NCBI GenBank assembly: GCA_937907455.1
Contig: CALESQ010000107.1
Span: 8,739 to 72,738 of the forward strand
Source: an uncultured Caldilineales bacterium
Lineage (GTDB): Bacteria > Chloroflexota > Anaerolineae > JAAEKA01
DNA: 64,000 bases
Direction of reading: 5' to 3'
A program made the translations under genes and the position numbers. Shown in pieces: positions 1 through 8,827 of this stretch (its first letter is position 1; each line of letters opens with the position of its first letter). Under the pieces are notes generated by a model that was not told the origin of the DNA, made no database searches, and saw only the letters and a program-made list of their open reading frames with translations.

Positions 1-201
1 CGCCGGGGGCAGAATCCAGCCCAGTTGCGCCGGTGTTACCGTCTCGCCGCGCAAACGCCAACCGATCTCCAGCCAGGCCGTGAGCGCGGCGACACCGGGA
101 GTCAGGCTGGCCAGCGCCAGCAGGGCCAACGGCCAATCGCGACGTGCGCCCGATGCCAAAAACTGCGCGCCCAGGGCAAAAAAACGGCCTGTGGGTTTCA
201 T
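1..201 (-). CDS. Partial membrane protein, probable ABC transporter permease (5' end only)
   Basis: A reading frame opens with ATG at 201 and runs off the window edge after 67 codons. Its start overlaps the PadR stop codon as ATGA, so the two are translationally coupled. The residues seen begin MKPTGRFFALGAQ and then give a hydrophobic segment (WPLALLALASLTPGVAALTAW) that looks like a first membrane helix. Genes coupled to PadR regulators are often ABC exporters or permeases, so a permease is the likely role, but no diagnostic domain lies inside the window. Confidence 0.55.
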   Translation of the reverse strand, partial: MKPTGRFFALGAQFLASGARRDWPLALLALASLTPGVAALTAWLEIGWRLRGETVTPAQLGWILPPA

Positions 202-752
202 GGCGCAGCACCCCGGCGGCCATTAACATGCAACAGCCGGTCTTCACAACGATCCAGCCAGGTCAGATCGGCCTCGGCGTGCAGGATGGCGCCTTCCAGC
301 AGGCTAGCCGCTACAGCATCATCGCCTTGCTCGGCTTCGTGCAGAGCCTGCTCCAGCTCACGCAGATATTGCAGGTTAGCCGTGCGTTGTCGCCATAACA
401 GCTCGGCCAGCGCCGCCGCATCGTGTTGCACGGCAGCCAGCACCGTCAGCTTCAGATAGAAATCATCCTTTAGCTTGCGGTTGCCCGGCACAGCCGCGCT
501 ACTCCAAGTCGTCAACTCGGCCAGGCCGCTATCGGTCAGGCGATAGCGCTTTTGATCAGGCAAGTTAGGCTGCACCACGCGGGCATCCAGCGCTACCAGG
601 CCATCCTGCTCCAGCAGACGCAGGTTGTTATAGATCTGCGCCTGTTGCAGCGGCCACAGCAGGCCGATGGCCTCATCGTAGCGTTTTTTCAGTTCATAGC
701 CATAGCCCGGCTCTTGTGCCAGCAAAGCCAGTAGCGCATGTTTGATCGTCAT
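198..752 (-). CDS. PadR family transcriptional regulator
   Basis: A 184-aa protein with the PadR winged-helix domain in the first ~95 residues: the start MTIKHALLALLAQ, the GYELKKRYDEA helix and the wing with DQKRYRLTDSG are typical. The rest is an alpha-helical region that in this family mediates dimerisation (residues ~100-175). PadR proteins usually repress a neighbouring transporter or detoxification gene and their own gene in response to a ligand. The stop overlaps the start of the downstream membrane gene, and a perfect palindrome lies just upstream of the start codon, which supports autoregulation. The ligand cannot be predicted. Confidence 0.9.
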   Translation of the reverse strand: MTIKHALLALLAQEPGYGYELKKRYDEAIGLLWPLQQAQIYNNLRLLEQDGLVALDARVVQPNLPDQKRYRLTDSGLAELTTWSSAAVPGNRKLKDDFYLKLTVLAAVQHDAAALAELLWRQRTANLQYLRELEQALHEAEQGDDAVAASLLEGAILHAEADLTWLDRCEDRLLHVNGRRGAAP

Positions 753-760
753 GGTAGGTA

Positions 761-782
761 TATACTAACTATGGTTAGTATA
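761..782. promoter_or_regulatory. Palindromic operator candidate for PadR
   Basis: Perfect 9-bp arms TATACTAAC and GTTAGTATA separated by 4 bp, ending 8 bp from the PadR start codon. The position over the expected promoter/RBS region and the dyad symmetry suit a homodimeric winged-helix repressor. Assignment to this PadR is inferred from proximity. Confidence 0.6.
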
Positions 783-877
783 TGGTGAAAAATTTTTTTG
801 TCAACCTGCCCCCCAGGGCGACCAGGCTTTTTAAAGCCAGCCAAGTGTCTTTTGAAATGAAGCTGCTGCCCAGCGGT

Positions 878-1660
878 CTAGCTGTGCAGTTCGATCCCCT
901 GCTCAAAGAGACGGTCTTGCACCAGCGCCAACAGGCGGGGGCGCATCTCGGCAGCCTTGCCGAAGCGCGCCTTGGCCAACAGTGTCAGATCTGTGCTTTG
1001 GCCGATCACCCCCGATTCGCTGATTACCTGCCACGGCTCCAGCAGGTTCGGCAGCATATCGGTAGCCTCCTGCCCCAGCGTCTCCAGCAGCAAGATGGCA
1101 CGTGGCAGGTCAGCACTGGCGAGTTTCAGGGTGATGTGAGTCATCGAAAAGCGGCCGCGGCTGAAGTTGCGAATCAGACGCACATCGCCGTTGGGCACCA
1201 CAAACAGCTCGCCGGTAGGGGCGCGCAGTTTGGTGGTGCGCACATTCACAGCCTCGATTACCCCCTCTACCCCCATCACCTCCACCTTTTCGCCCACGTC
1301 ATAATCATCGGCAAAGATCAGACTCATGCCGCTGACAAAGTCATTGACCACGTTGCGCGCACCCAGACCAAAGGCCGCGCTGAACAAACCAATGATCCAG
1401 ATCAGGGTATTGGTGTCAATAAACAAGCTCAAACTGCCCAAAATGGCCGCCACGATAGCAATCAGCGTCAACGCGCTGGAGAGCAGCCCCTGCAGGGTGA
1501 GAGCGCGTTCGGCGCGCATACTGCGGTTACCGCGCGTCAGACGATGCAGCCGCGCCAGGCGTCCGGCCAGGCGCCAACTGAGCAGGTGAACCAGCCAGGC
1601 CAGCATGAACAGCAGCAGAATAGTTAACAGGCGTTCGGCCCAGACAGGAATGGAGGACAT
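878..1660 (-). CDS. Small-conductance mechanosensitive channel (MscS family)
   Basis: A 260-aa membrane protein. Three hydrophobic helices occupy residues ~10-110. The pore-lining helix region carries the glycine/alanine-rich AAFGLGARNVVNDFVSG, and the beta domain follows with GVEGVIEAVNVRTTKLRA and VVPNGD, all hallmarks of MscS. It would open under membrane tension on osmotic downshock. I chose ATG at 1660 (MSSIPVWAERLL); the frame stays open further upstream only through a GAGAATT-type tandem repeat that is unlikely to be coding. It stands alone between PadR and the gamma-glutamyltransferase gene. Confidence 0.88.
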   Translation of the reverse strand: MSSIPVWAERLLTILLLFMLAWLVHLLSWRLAGRLARLHRLTRGNRSMRAERALTLQGLLSSALTLIAIVAAILGSLSLFIDTNTLIWIIGLFSAAFGLGARNVVNDFVSGMSLIFADDYDVGEKVEVMGVEGVIEAVNVRTTKLRAPTGELFVVPNGDVRLIRNFSRGRFSMTHITLKLASADLPRAILLLETLGQEATDMLPNLLEPWQVISESGVIGQSTDLTLLAKARFGKAAEMRPRLLALVQDRLFEQGIELHS

Positions 1661-1663
1661 GGG

Positions 1664-1733
1664 TGAGAATTGAGAATTGAGAAGTGAGAGGTGAAAATTG
1701 AGAATTGAGAGGTGAGAAGTGAGAGGTGAGAAC
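1664..1733. repeat. Heptanucleotide tandem repeat (GAGAATT/GAGAAGT/GAGAGGT)
   Basis: About ten 7-nt units of the form GAGARKT or GAGAATT in a row, filling most of the gap between the mscS start and the end of ggt. Units vary at positions 5-6 but keep the 7-nt period. No coding role is visible. It would place a purine-rich tract opposite the 5' leader of the mscS transcript. Confidence 0.75.
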
Positions 1734-1756
1734 ACGCAGTCAACTCAAACTGGCAG

Positions 1757-3406
1757 CTAAAACCCTACTGCGCAGCCGTCGCGGCGAGGTTCGCTGCCGC
1801 CGGTGAGTACACCACTCTCTGCATCGCGACGGATGATCTGGCCCGCACCGAACACCATGCGCTCCATGCCGCCCACAGGCTGCACATCGTGCCCCAAACC
1901 GCGCAACGTGCGGATCAAAGCGGCACCAGCCTGCTGCTCCACGGCAACACGGCCGGCGGGATCGCCCTCCAGCAGGCAGAAGCGTGCAGCATCCAGTGCG
2001 GCCTGCGGTGACAGGCCCAAATCAAGCTGGTTCACCAACACCTGCAGATGGCCTTGCGGCTGCATAAAGCCGCCCATCACGCCAAAGCTGGCCCACAGCG
2101 CATCGTCTTGCGTAGCCAGGCCAGGGATGATGGTATGGTAAGGGCGCTTGCCGGGCGCTAAACAGTTGGGGTGTGCCGGGTCAAGGCTGAACAGCGCCCC
2201 GCGGTTTTGCAGGGCGATGCCGCTGCCAGGAGCTACCAGACCGCTGCCGAAGCCGTAGTACAGGCTGTTGATCCACGAACACGCATTGCCCGCGCCATCC
2301 ACCACGCTGAGGTAAACAGTATCGGCGCGCGGCGTTGGCTGAAGCGGGACACGGGCACTGACAGGCAGGCCACAAGGTACATCCGACAACGCATGATGCC
2401 GATCAATCAGGCTGCGTCGTGTGGCAGCATAGGCGGGCGAGAGCAGCTCGGCCAATGGCAGGGTCTCGAACGCAGGATCGGCCACCCACTGCCGCGCGTC
2501 GGCAAAGGCCAAACGCATGGCTTCGATCAGCAAATGCCAGCGTTCAGCCACGGGCAGCGCGCTCACCTCGTCCTGGCGGATTATAGCCAACGCCAGCAAA
2601 GTTGCCAAGCCCTGGCCGTTGGGAGGGCATTGCCACACGCGCACGCCGCGATAATCCACACAGAGCGGCTCATCCCAGGTGGAGCGGTGCGCAGCGAAAT
2701 CATCGGCAGCCAGCAGGCCACCCAGGCTTTGCACAAAGGCGGCAATGCGTTGAGCCAATGGCCCGTGATAGAAGCCCTCAGCTCCATCCGCGGCGATCAG
2801 CTCCAGCGTGCGCGCCAGCTCAGGCAAGCGTACCATCTGGCCGGCACGCGGAGCGCCACCACCTGCGGGCAACAGCTCCAGGCCAGAGGGCAGGCGACGC
2901 AGTTTGGTCTCCAGCCGTTGCCAATTGGCCGCAATGATCGGGCTGACGGGGAAGCCGTGGCGCGCGTAGCTGATGGCGGGTTGCAGCACCTGCGCCAGGG
3001 TAAACGTGCCATGCCGCGCCAGCAGGTCGGCCCAGGCAGCCACGGTGCCGGGCACGGTGACGCTGTGCGGGCTGTCGAGAGCGATGGCAGTTACACCTTC
3101 ACTGCGCAGTCGGCTCAGCGTGAGTGCCTGCGCAGCCCGTCCGCTGCCATTCAGCGCGCTAACATGCTGCCCGGCCTGCGCCGCCGCATCATAGTACAAA
3201 GCAAAGGCATCGCCACCCACGCCCGTAGACATCGGCTCGACCACGGCAAGCGCGGCCGCGGTGGCTACGGCGGCATCCGCCGCGTTGCCGCCTGCCAACA
3301 ACATGCGCAACCCGGCCTGTGCCGCCAGCGGTTGCGTGGTGGCAACCATGCCGTGCCGGGCAAACAGATCAGAACGATGACAACGACCGGAAAGCAGAGA
3401 TGGCAT
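1757..3406 (-). CDS. ggt: Gamma-glutamyltransferase family protein
   Basis: A 549-aa member of the Ntn-hydrolase gamma-glutamyltranspeptidase family, which cleaves the gamma-glutamyl bond of glutathione or related amides. The precursor would self-cleave before the nucleophile Thr of DTVYLSVVD (about Thr363), giving large and small subunits. The substrate-binding GSGLVAPGSGI and GKRPYHTIIPG segments follow. The N-terminus has no signal peptide, so this looks like a cytoplasmic YwrD-like form rather than periplasmic Ggt. The start is ATG at 3406 (MPSLLSGRCHRS), 14 bp after the TrmH stop; the longer open frame overlaps TrmH and is rejected. It is the last gene of an antiporter-methyltransferase-ggt cluster. 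Confidence 0.9.
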   Translation of the reverse strand: MPSLLSGRCHRSDLFARHGMVATTQPLAAQAGLRMLLAGGNAADAAVATAAALAVVEPMSTGVGGDAFALYYDAAAQAGQHVSALNGSGRAAQALTLSRLRSEGVTAIALDSPHSVTVPGTVAAWADLLARHGTFTLAQVLQPAISYARHGFPVSPIIAANWQRLETKLRRLPSGLELLPAGGGAPRAGQMVRLPELARTLELIAADGAEGFYHGPLAQRIAAFVQSLGGLLAADDFAAHRSTWDEPLCVDYRGVRVWQCPPNGQGLATLLALAIIRQDEVSALPVAERWHLLIEAMRLAFADARQWVADPAFETLPLAELLSPAYAATRRSLIDRHHALSDVPCGLPVSARVPLQPTPRADTVYLSVVDGAGNACSWINSLYYGFGSGLVAPGSGIALQNRGALFSLDPAHPNCLAPGKRPYHTIIPGLATQDDALWASFGVMGGFMQPQGHLQVLVNQLDLGLSPQAALDAARFCLLEGDPAGRVAVEQQAGAALIRTLRGLGHDVQPVGGMERMVFGAGQIIRRDAESGVLTGGSEPRRDGCAVGF

Positions 3407-3420
3407 AATTGCAGTGAGGA

Positions 3421-4230
3421 TCAGGCAGCAGAAAGGGCGCGCAGCCAGGTGTACAGCAACACACCGCCGGCCACGGCCACGTTGAGCGATTCGGCCTGGC
3501 CGGGGATGGGCAGGCGCACCCAGGCATCGGTGGCGGCGGCCACATCGGCTGAAAGGCCGCGCGCTTCGTTGCCCAGCGCCAACGCGACACGGCCCTGCCA
3601 CAGGCCAGCGCCCCAATCGTTTCCGCGGTGAGCATCTGCACCCAGCAGGGTATAGCCGTGACCGCGCAGATGCGCGAGCGCCGCGGGCAGATCGGCGGTG
3701 CGCACGATGGGCAGGTGAAAAAGCGATCCCATGCTGCCGCGCACAGTTTTTGGATCAAAGGGGTCTACGCATGGCTCCAGCAGCAGCACACCGGCTGCGG
3801 CTACGGCATCGGCAGTGCGCAGCAGAGTGCCCAGGTTGCCAGGATCTTGCAAACGATCCAGCAACAGCACCAAGCGGCCATGCCTGGGAGCAAAGCGGGC
3901 CAGCGGCGTCTCGAACAGCTCGAAGGTAGCAACCAAGCCCTCGGCAGCCTCGCGTTCGGTCAGGGCCGCCATCACCGCCGCACTGACTGGCACGATCTCG
4001 GCCCCGGCGGCGGCAAGGGGTTGCACCAGTGCCGCCGCAAGCGGCGTGAGCAATTCATGGCACACGAAGGCAGTGCGCGGTCGCGCTGCGGCCTGCAAGG
4101 CACTGCCCAGCAGCTTAACCCCTTCAACCAAAAAGCACCCCTGCGCCTCGCGGCCCTTGCGCGTGACAAGCTGGCGCGCAGCCACAATGCGCGGGTTTTG
4201 GCGGCTGGTGATAACAGGCAGATCAATCAT
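3421..4230 (-). CDS. TrmH/SpoU family RNA 2'-O-ribose methyltransferase
   Basis: A 269-aa protein with an N-terminal L30e-like substrate-binding region (residues ~1-105) and a C-terminal SPOUT knot. The three SpoU motifs are visible: LDRLQDPGNLGTLLRTA, ALALGNEARGLS and RLPIPGQAESLNVAVA. These bind S-adenosylmethionine and transfer a methyl group to a ribose 2'-OH in rRNA or tRNA; the exact site cannot be told from the sequence. It overlaps the upstream antiporter gene by 8 bp and precedes ggt, so the three are probably co-transcribed without an evident functional link. Confidence 0.9.
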   Translation of the reverse strand: MIDLPVITSRQNPRIVAARQLVTRKGREAQGCFLVEGVKLLGSALQAAARPRTAFVCHELLTPLAAALVQPLAAAGAEIVPVSAAVMAALTEREAAEGLVATFELFETPLARFAPRHGRLVLLLDRLQDPGNLGTLLRTADAVAAAGVLLLEPCVDPFDPKTVRGSMGSLFHLPIVRTADLPAALAHLRGHGYTLLGADAHRGNDWGAGLWQGRVALALGNEARGLSADVAAATDAWVRLPIPGQAESLNVAVAGGVLLYTWLRALSAA

Positions 4231-5779
4231 GATGACCGGTTAGCTGCTCCATGTCCACATCAAGCTGAGTTGCCAGGGTCTGATAGCTATGCTCGGACAA
4301 CATGCCGCGGCGCACCAGAGTTTGCAGCGCCGTGCGCTGGCTACGCAAGCCCTCGGCGCGGGCGGCCAGCATTTCTTCACTTTGCAACCAGACATCATCG
4401 GTGTACAGGGTTTGAATTTGGGCCGACAGGTCAGCGGTGGTGGCGCTGTATTCGCTGCTCAACGCTTGCCAGATCTTTTCGGTGAGTACGCCAGCTTGAT
4501 AAGAGCGCTGGAGCTGATCCTGTGCGGCCTGCAAGGCATACATGCGTGCCCGCACGACTTCGTATTGACGACGCTGCGGCTGCACCAAAATCAATCCCAG
4601 CCGGTCGAGCAGGCCTTTAATGGTAGTGCTTTGGATCAGCAGGGTAAACAGCACCACGCCGAAGGTCATAGCCAGCAACGAGTTACGCCAGTCATCGGGC
4701 AGCGCAGGCAAAGACAGGGCCAATGCCAGGGCGATGGCGCCGCGCAGGCCACCCCAGAACAGCACATGGCGATAGGTCATGGTCAGCCGCCCGCGCGGCC
4801 GATCTATTATCCAGCCCAGGCCGTAAACGGCGATGGCACGGCCAATCAGCACAGCGGCAATGCCCACCACGATATAGCCGAGGTTATTCAGCAGCAGTGG
4901 CAGGTCAATGGTCAGGCCGATCAGCAGAAACACAAAGGAATTGGCGATGAAGGCGACGTATTCCCAGAAGTTTTCGATGACAATGCGGGTGCTGGGCGAC
5001 ATGCTGCGCTGCGATCCGTAGTTGCCAACCAGCAGACCAGCAGTGACCACGGCAATGACGCCGGAGATGTGAAAGCGTTCGGCCAGTACAAAGGCACCAT
5101 AGGCCACCACCGTGCTGAGGGTGGTTTCGATAAGGTAGTTGTCAATACGCAGGAAGACAGCATTGGCGACCACGCCGATCACAGCCCCCACCAAAATGCC
5201 TCCGCCAGTGACCAGCAGGAAATCGGCCAGGCCCTGGGTAAGGTCGAAATGGCCCGACGCGGCTGCACCGAGAACGATGGTAAAGACGACAATGGCAACG
5301 CCGTCGTTGAGTAAGCTTTCGCCCTCGACGATGTAGGAAAGTTTGCGCGGCACGCCCAATTCGCGAAACACCGCGATCACCGCCACGGGATCGGTGGCCG
5401 AGATCAGCGCGCCGAACACCAGCGCCACCATCAACGGCACGCCCGCCAGCGCCACAATACCGCCCACCACCAGCGTGGATATCAACACGCCTACAATGGC
5501 CAGAATTACAATCAGTACCAGGTTATCTTTCAGCTCAGAGATGTCGAGATGAAAGGCAGCCTCGAAAACCAGCGGCGGCAGGATAAGGAAAACAATCAGC
5601 TCTGTGGTAAGGGTGAGGTCCTCGAAGGGGCTGGGCAACACTGCCAGCACCAATCCGCTCAGCACCAGAGCCACGGTGTAGGGTAGCTGAATGCGCTGCA
5701 CCACAATGGCGATGATCGAAATGATGATGAGCATTTCGATCATCAGGGTTTCAATGGCGATGATATTGGTGGTTTCCAT
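4223..5779 (-). CDS. Na+/H+ antiporter, CPA1 family (NhaP type)
   Basis: A 518-aa integral membrane protein with about 12 hydrophobic helices over residues 10-405 and a ~110-residue hydrophilic C-terminal tail. The ion-binding ATDPVAV motif followed by VEGESLLNDGVA is diagnostic of CPA1 exchangers, with the Asp residues carrying the transported ion. It would exchange cytoplasmic Na+ (or K+) for protons at the inner membrane for pH and salt homeostasis. The tail is rich in Gln and Glu, looks helical, and may be a regulatory domain. The ATG at 5779 is the first good start. Confidence 0.92.
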   Translation of the reverse strand: METTNIIAIETLMIEMLIIISIIAIVVQRIQLPYTVALVLSGLVLAVLPSPFEDLTLTTELIVFLILPPLVFEAAFHLDISELKDNLVLIVILAIVGVLISTLVVGGIVALAGVPLMVALVFGALISATDPVAVIAVFRELGVPRKLSYIVEGESLLNDGVAIVVFTIVLGAAASGHFDLTQGLADFLLVTGGGILVGAVIGVVANAVFLRIDNYLIETTLSTVVAYGAFVLAERFHISGVIAVVTAGLLVGNYGSQRSMSPSTRIVIENFWEYVAFIANSFVFLLIGLTIDLPLLLNNLGYIVVGIAAVLIGRAIAVYGLGWIIDRPRGRLTMTYRHVLFWGGLRGAIALALALSLPALPDDWRNSLLAMTFGVVLFTLLIQSTTIKGLLDRLGLILVQPQRRQYEVVRARMYALQAAQDQLQRSYQAGVLTEKIWQALSSEYSATTADLSAQIQTLYTDDVWLQSEEMLAARAEGLRSQRTALQTLVRRGMLSEHSYQTLATQLDVDMEQLTGHHD

Positions 5780-5799
5780 GGGCAGAGATCAACGAGCAG

Positions 5800-6435
5800 C
5801 TACTCTATGCCGATCAAATGCTCGACGCGGTTTTGAAAGTGCAATCGCCAGGTTTCGCGCCGCGGAATCTCCACATATTCAAAATGGGTGATGCCGGTGT
5901 TATGGTTCCACACCTCGGCGCGCCGCCAGGGACCAACGTTGAACATGTGATCGAAGCTGGCTTCGATGACTCCGCCGTGGCACACCGCCACCACCACCTG
6001 ATGGCGATGTTGCAGCACCGCTTCTTCGATAAACGCGCCCACGCGCGCCCGAAAGTGCATCAGCGCTTCGCCTCCCTCGACCGAGGGGGTGATGGTGGTG
6101 AAGGGGCGCTCGCTGGCCCAATAATCAGGGTAGTTGGGCAATTGATCGGAGGGCCAGGGCGAATGGTCAAAACGGTTGGTGCCCATTTCACGCAACCGAT
6201 CATCCCAGTGGATGGGCAGGCCATAGGCCGCAGCCAACGGTGCGGCGGTTTCACGGGCGCGCTGCATGGTGCTGGCGTAGAGTGCATCCACGCGGGGCAG
6301 ATCGTCGGGCAGCCAGCGCGCCAGGGCACTGGCCTGACGTTGGCCCAGCTCGGTGAGAGGAGTATCGCGGTTGCCCTCGGTCCAGTTTTCCAGGTTGACA
6401 AAGCTTTGACCGTGACGGATTAAATAGAGTTGCAT
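5800..6435 (-). CDS. Histidine phosphatase superfamily (phosphoglycerate mutase-like) protein
   Basis: A 211-aa protein starting MQLYLIRHGQSFVN, where RHG carries the phospho-accepting His of the superfamily. Further conserved features are the acid/base Glu region (LREMGTNRFDHS) and the second catalytic His in VAVCHGGVIEA. These enzymes remove phosphate from small molecules or proteins; the substrate is not evident. The frame stays open upstream into the acyl-CoA ligase gene, but the family alignment begins at this ATG. Confidence 0.88.
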   Translation of the reverse strand: MQLYLIRHGQSFVNLENWTEGNRDTPLTELGQRQASALARWLPDDLPRVDALYASTMQRARETAAPLAAAYGLPIHWDDRLREMGTNRFDHSPWPSDQLPNYPDYWASERPFTTITPSVEGGEALMHFRARVGAFIEEAVLQHRHQVVVAVCHGGVIEASFDHMFNVGPWRRAEVWNHNTGITHFEYVEIPRRETWRLHFQNRVEHLIGIE

Positions 6436-6517
6436 ATAAAGTCTTTCCAGCAGGACTCGTGTAGTGAGGCCTGAACCAAGTGAGAATCTGACGGATCGAA
6501 GAAAAACAGCCGGTTGG

Positions 6518-8650
6518 CTACGCGGCTTGCACCACCATGCGCACATCCACCGCCAACACGCCCTGCCCCTCAGGATACACGACCAGCGGGTTGATGTCAA
6601 TCTCTTGCAGGTGCGGCTGCGCCAGGGCAAGCTGACTGACGCGTTCGATAACCTCCAGCACGGCTGCCCTGTCGCCGACGGGACGACCACGCAATCCTGC
6701 CAACAGCTTGCCGGCGCGGGTTTCATCCAGCAACGCGGCGGCATCGGCGCGCGCCACGGGAGCCACGCGAAAAGCCACCTCTTCCAGCAGTTCGACGTAG
6801 ACGCCGCCCAGTCCCACCATGATCAACGGGCCAAATTGCGGATCGCGGCGCATACCCACGATCAGCTCATAGCCCGCGGGGGCCATGACGCTCACCAGCG
6901 CGCCTTCGATGCGCGCCGCGGGCTGATGAGCGGCGACGCGCGCCAGCATGGTTGTGAAAGCGGCCTGCACCGCGGCCGCATTGCCCAGATTCAAGACCAC
7001 GCCACCGGCATCAGATTTGTGGAAGATGTCCGGCGACACGATTTTTAAAACCACCGGATAGCCAATCTCGTCGGCCAGACGCGCCGCTTCTGCTGCGCTG
7101 CGCGCCAGCGCGGCCCGCGGTTGAGGGATGCCGCAAGCTGCCAGCACCGGCCGCGCCTCGGCCTCGCCCAGCGCACCGGAAGCAGGCAACTGGTAAGCGC
7201 TAATCGCTGAAGCCAGGCTATCTTGCGGAGGTACAGCGCCTTCGTCCTCTGTTTTTTCTTGCCTGTCCAGGCTGCCGGGTTCCTTGTGAATCGCTCGATA
7301 CGCTGCCAACGCGCCCAGGGCGCGGGCAGCCTGCTCGGGGAAGATGAAAGCAGCAATGCCGTGGGCATTAAGCAGGCGGATCGGCTCCTGCACCACCTCA
7401 TCGCCCATGAAGCAGGCAACAATGGGCTTGCGGCGCGGCTGTATAGCATCGGCTGCGGTGCAAATTGCCTGAGCTACGGCCACGGGATTGACCAGCGCCT
7501 GCGGCACGAGAATGGGCAGCAAGGCGTCCACGCTGTCATCAGCCAGCAGCACGGCAGCGGCCTGCTGATACTGCATCGGTTCGGCACCGCCCAGCATGTC
7601 CACAGGGTTGGCAAGCTGGGCTTCGGGGTGGGTAAACCGGGCCAGGGCCGTGCGCGTGGCCGCGCTCAGGGGAGGCATCTCCAACCCGGCCAGTTCCAGT
7701 GCATCTGCGGCCAGGCTGGCCGGCCCCCCGGCGTTGGTGATCACTGCCACGCGGCGACCGCGCGGCAAAGGGCCATACGACAGCGCCAACGCCTTGTTGA
7801 ACAACTCTTCCACGCTATCTACCTGGATCACTCCGGCCTGACGAAAAGCCGCGTCGTAAGCGGCGAGTTCACCGGCCAGGCTGCCGGTGTGTGAAGAAAC
7901 GGCGCGCGTGCCTGCGGCTGTGCGGCCAGCTTTGATGACCAAAATTGGCTTGGTGCGGGTGATGTGCCGCGCGCTGGCAAGGAACCGCTGCCCATCGCGG
8001 ATAGCCTCGATGTAGGCCACAATGACGCGGGTGTTTGGATCATCGGCCAGGTCTTGCAGCAGATCGGTTTCACTCACATCGGCGGCGTTGCCCAGGGTGG
8101 CAAAGCGACTGAAGCCCATCCCCTTGCTTGCTGTCCACTCCAAAATGCCGCCGCAGATGGCGCCGGACTGGCTGACGAAGGCGATTGGGCCGGGCCGGGG
8201 CATGGTGCGAATGAAGGTGGTGTTAAGGCCGGTGTGCGCATCCAGCGTGCCCACGCAGTTAGGGCCAATGAGGCGAATGCTGTATTGGCGGGCAACATGC
8301 AGCAGCTCGGCCTCCAGCGCCGCGCCGGTAGCGCCCACTTCGCTAAACCCACCGGAAATGACGATGGCTGTCTTGACACCGCGCTGGCCGCAGGCGGTCA
8401 GCACGGCGGGGCAATGCGCGGCCGGGATCATCAGCACGGCCAGTTCCAGCGGATCGGGCACGCGGCTGATGTCGGGGTAACAGGGCAGGCCCAAAATCGT
8501 ATCGGCACGCGGGTTCACCGGATAGACAGCACCGCGATAGCCGTAGCTGAGGCAGTTGCGCAGCACGCCATAGCTGAGCTTGTGCGGGTCTGCCGAAGCG
8601 CCAATCACTGCCACGCCGGTGGGGTTGAAGAAGGGGGTAAGTTGGGACAA
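6518..8650 (-). CDS. Acetate--CoA ligase (ADP-forming), fused alpha-beta chain
   Basis: A 710-aa fused NDP-forming acyl-CoA synthetase. It converts acyl-CoA, ADP and phosphate to acid, CoA and ATP, conserving energy in fermentation and working reversibly. Domains in order: CoA-binding Rossmann (FFNPTGVAVIGASADPHKL, residues ~8-130), succinyl-CoA-ligase-like domains with the phospho-His segment SSHTGSLAGE, a linker near residue 440, and a C-terminal ATP-grasp domain (VVLKIVSPDIFHKSDAGG). I chose the TTG start at 8650 because an AGGAGA ribosome site lies 7 nt upstream; the frame extends to another TTG at 8722 with no such site. Confidence 0.9.
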   Translation of the reverse strand: MSQLTPFFNPTGVAVIGASADPHKLSYGVLRNCLSYGYRGAVYPVNPRADTILGLPCYPDISRVPDPLELAVLMIPAAHCPAVLTACGQRGVKTAIVISGGFSEVGATGAALEAELLHVARQYSIRLIGPNCVGTLDAHTGLNTTFIRTMPRPGPIAFVSQSGAICGGILEWTASKGMGFSRFATLGNAADVSETDLLQDLADDPNTRVIVAYIEAIRDGQRFLASARHITRTKPILVIKAGRTAAGTRAVSSHTGSLAGELAAYDAAFRQAGVIQVDSVEELFNKALALSYGPLPRGRRVAVITNAGGPASLAADALELAGLEMPPLSAATRTALARFTHPEAQLANPVDMLGGAEPMQYQQAAAVLLADDSVDALLPILVPQALVNPVAVAQAICTAADAIQPRRKPIVACFMGDEVVQEPIRLLNAHGIAAFIFPEQAARALGALAAYRAIHKEPGSLDRQEKTEDEGAVPPQDSLASAISAYQLPASGALGEAEARPVLAACGIPQPRAALARSAAEAARLADEIGYPVVLKIVSPDIFHKSDAGGVVLNLGNAAAVQAAFTTMLARVAAHQPAARIEGALVSVMAPAGYELIVGMRRDPQFGPLIMVGLGGVYVELLEEVAFRVAPVARADAAALLDETRAGKLLAGLRGRPVGDRAAVLEVIERVSQLALAQPHLQEIDINPLVVYPEGQGVLAVDVRMVVQAA

Positions 8651-8657
8651 CGAACGG

Positions 8658-8663
8658 TCTCCT
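8658..8663 (-). promoter_or_regulatory. Ribosome binding site deciding a TTG start
   Basis: On the minus strand AGGAGA sits 7 nt before the TTG at 8650 that begins the acyl-CoA ligase. No other start in this frame has a comparable site. Confidence 0.7.
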
Positions 8664-8770
8664 GTAAGTGCTACCCTGTATAGCTTTGCTATTCCCTTTT
8701 TTGTGGATGGAACGAGAAACAAACGAAAGGAACGATCCGAAGAAGTTTGGCCTGATCACAACCTCGCCAC

Positions 8771-8806
8771 AGAAAAGCGCCCTGAAAAAATTCAGAGCGC
8801 TTTTCT
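8771..8806 (-). terminator. Hairpin terminator after the fumarase genes
   Basis: Arms 8771-8786 and 8791-8806 pair over 16 bp with one mismatch, with a 4-nt loop. The distal arm on the minus strand ends in CTTTTCT, giving a weak U tract. It lies 22 bp after the fumarase beta stop and could end that transcript before the acyl-CoA ligase gene. Confidence 0.7.
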
Positions 8807-8827
8807 GTTTCATCAGACTAAACAGCC

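Noticed and set aside
2171..3631. Plus-strand open frame of 486 codons
   Set aside because: It lies antisense to the gamma-glutamyltransferase gene, has no recognisable domain and reflects GC-rich codon bias.
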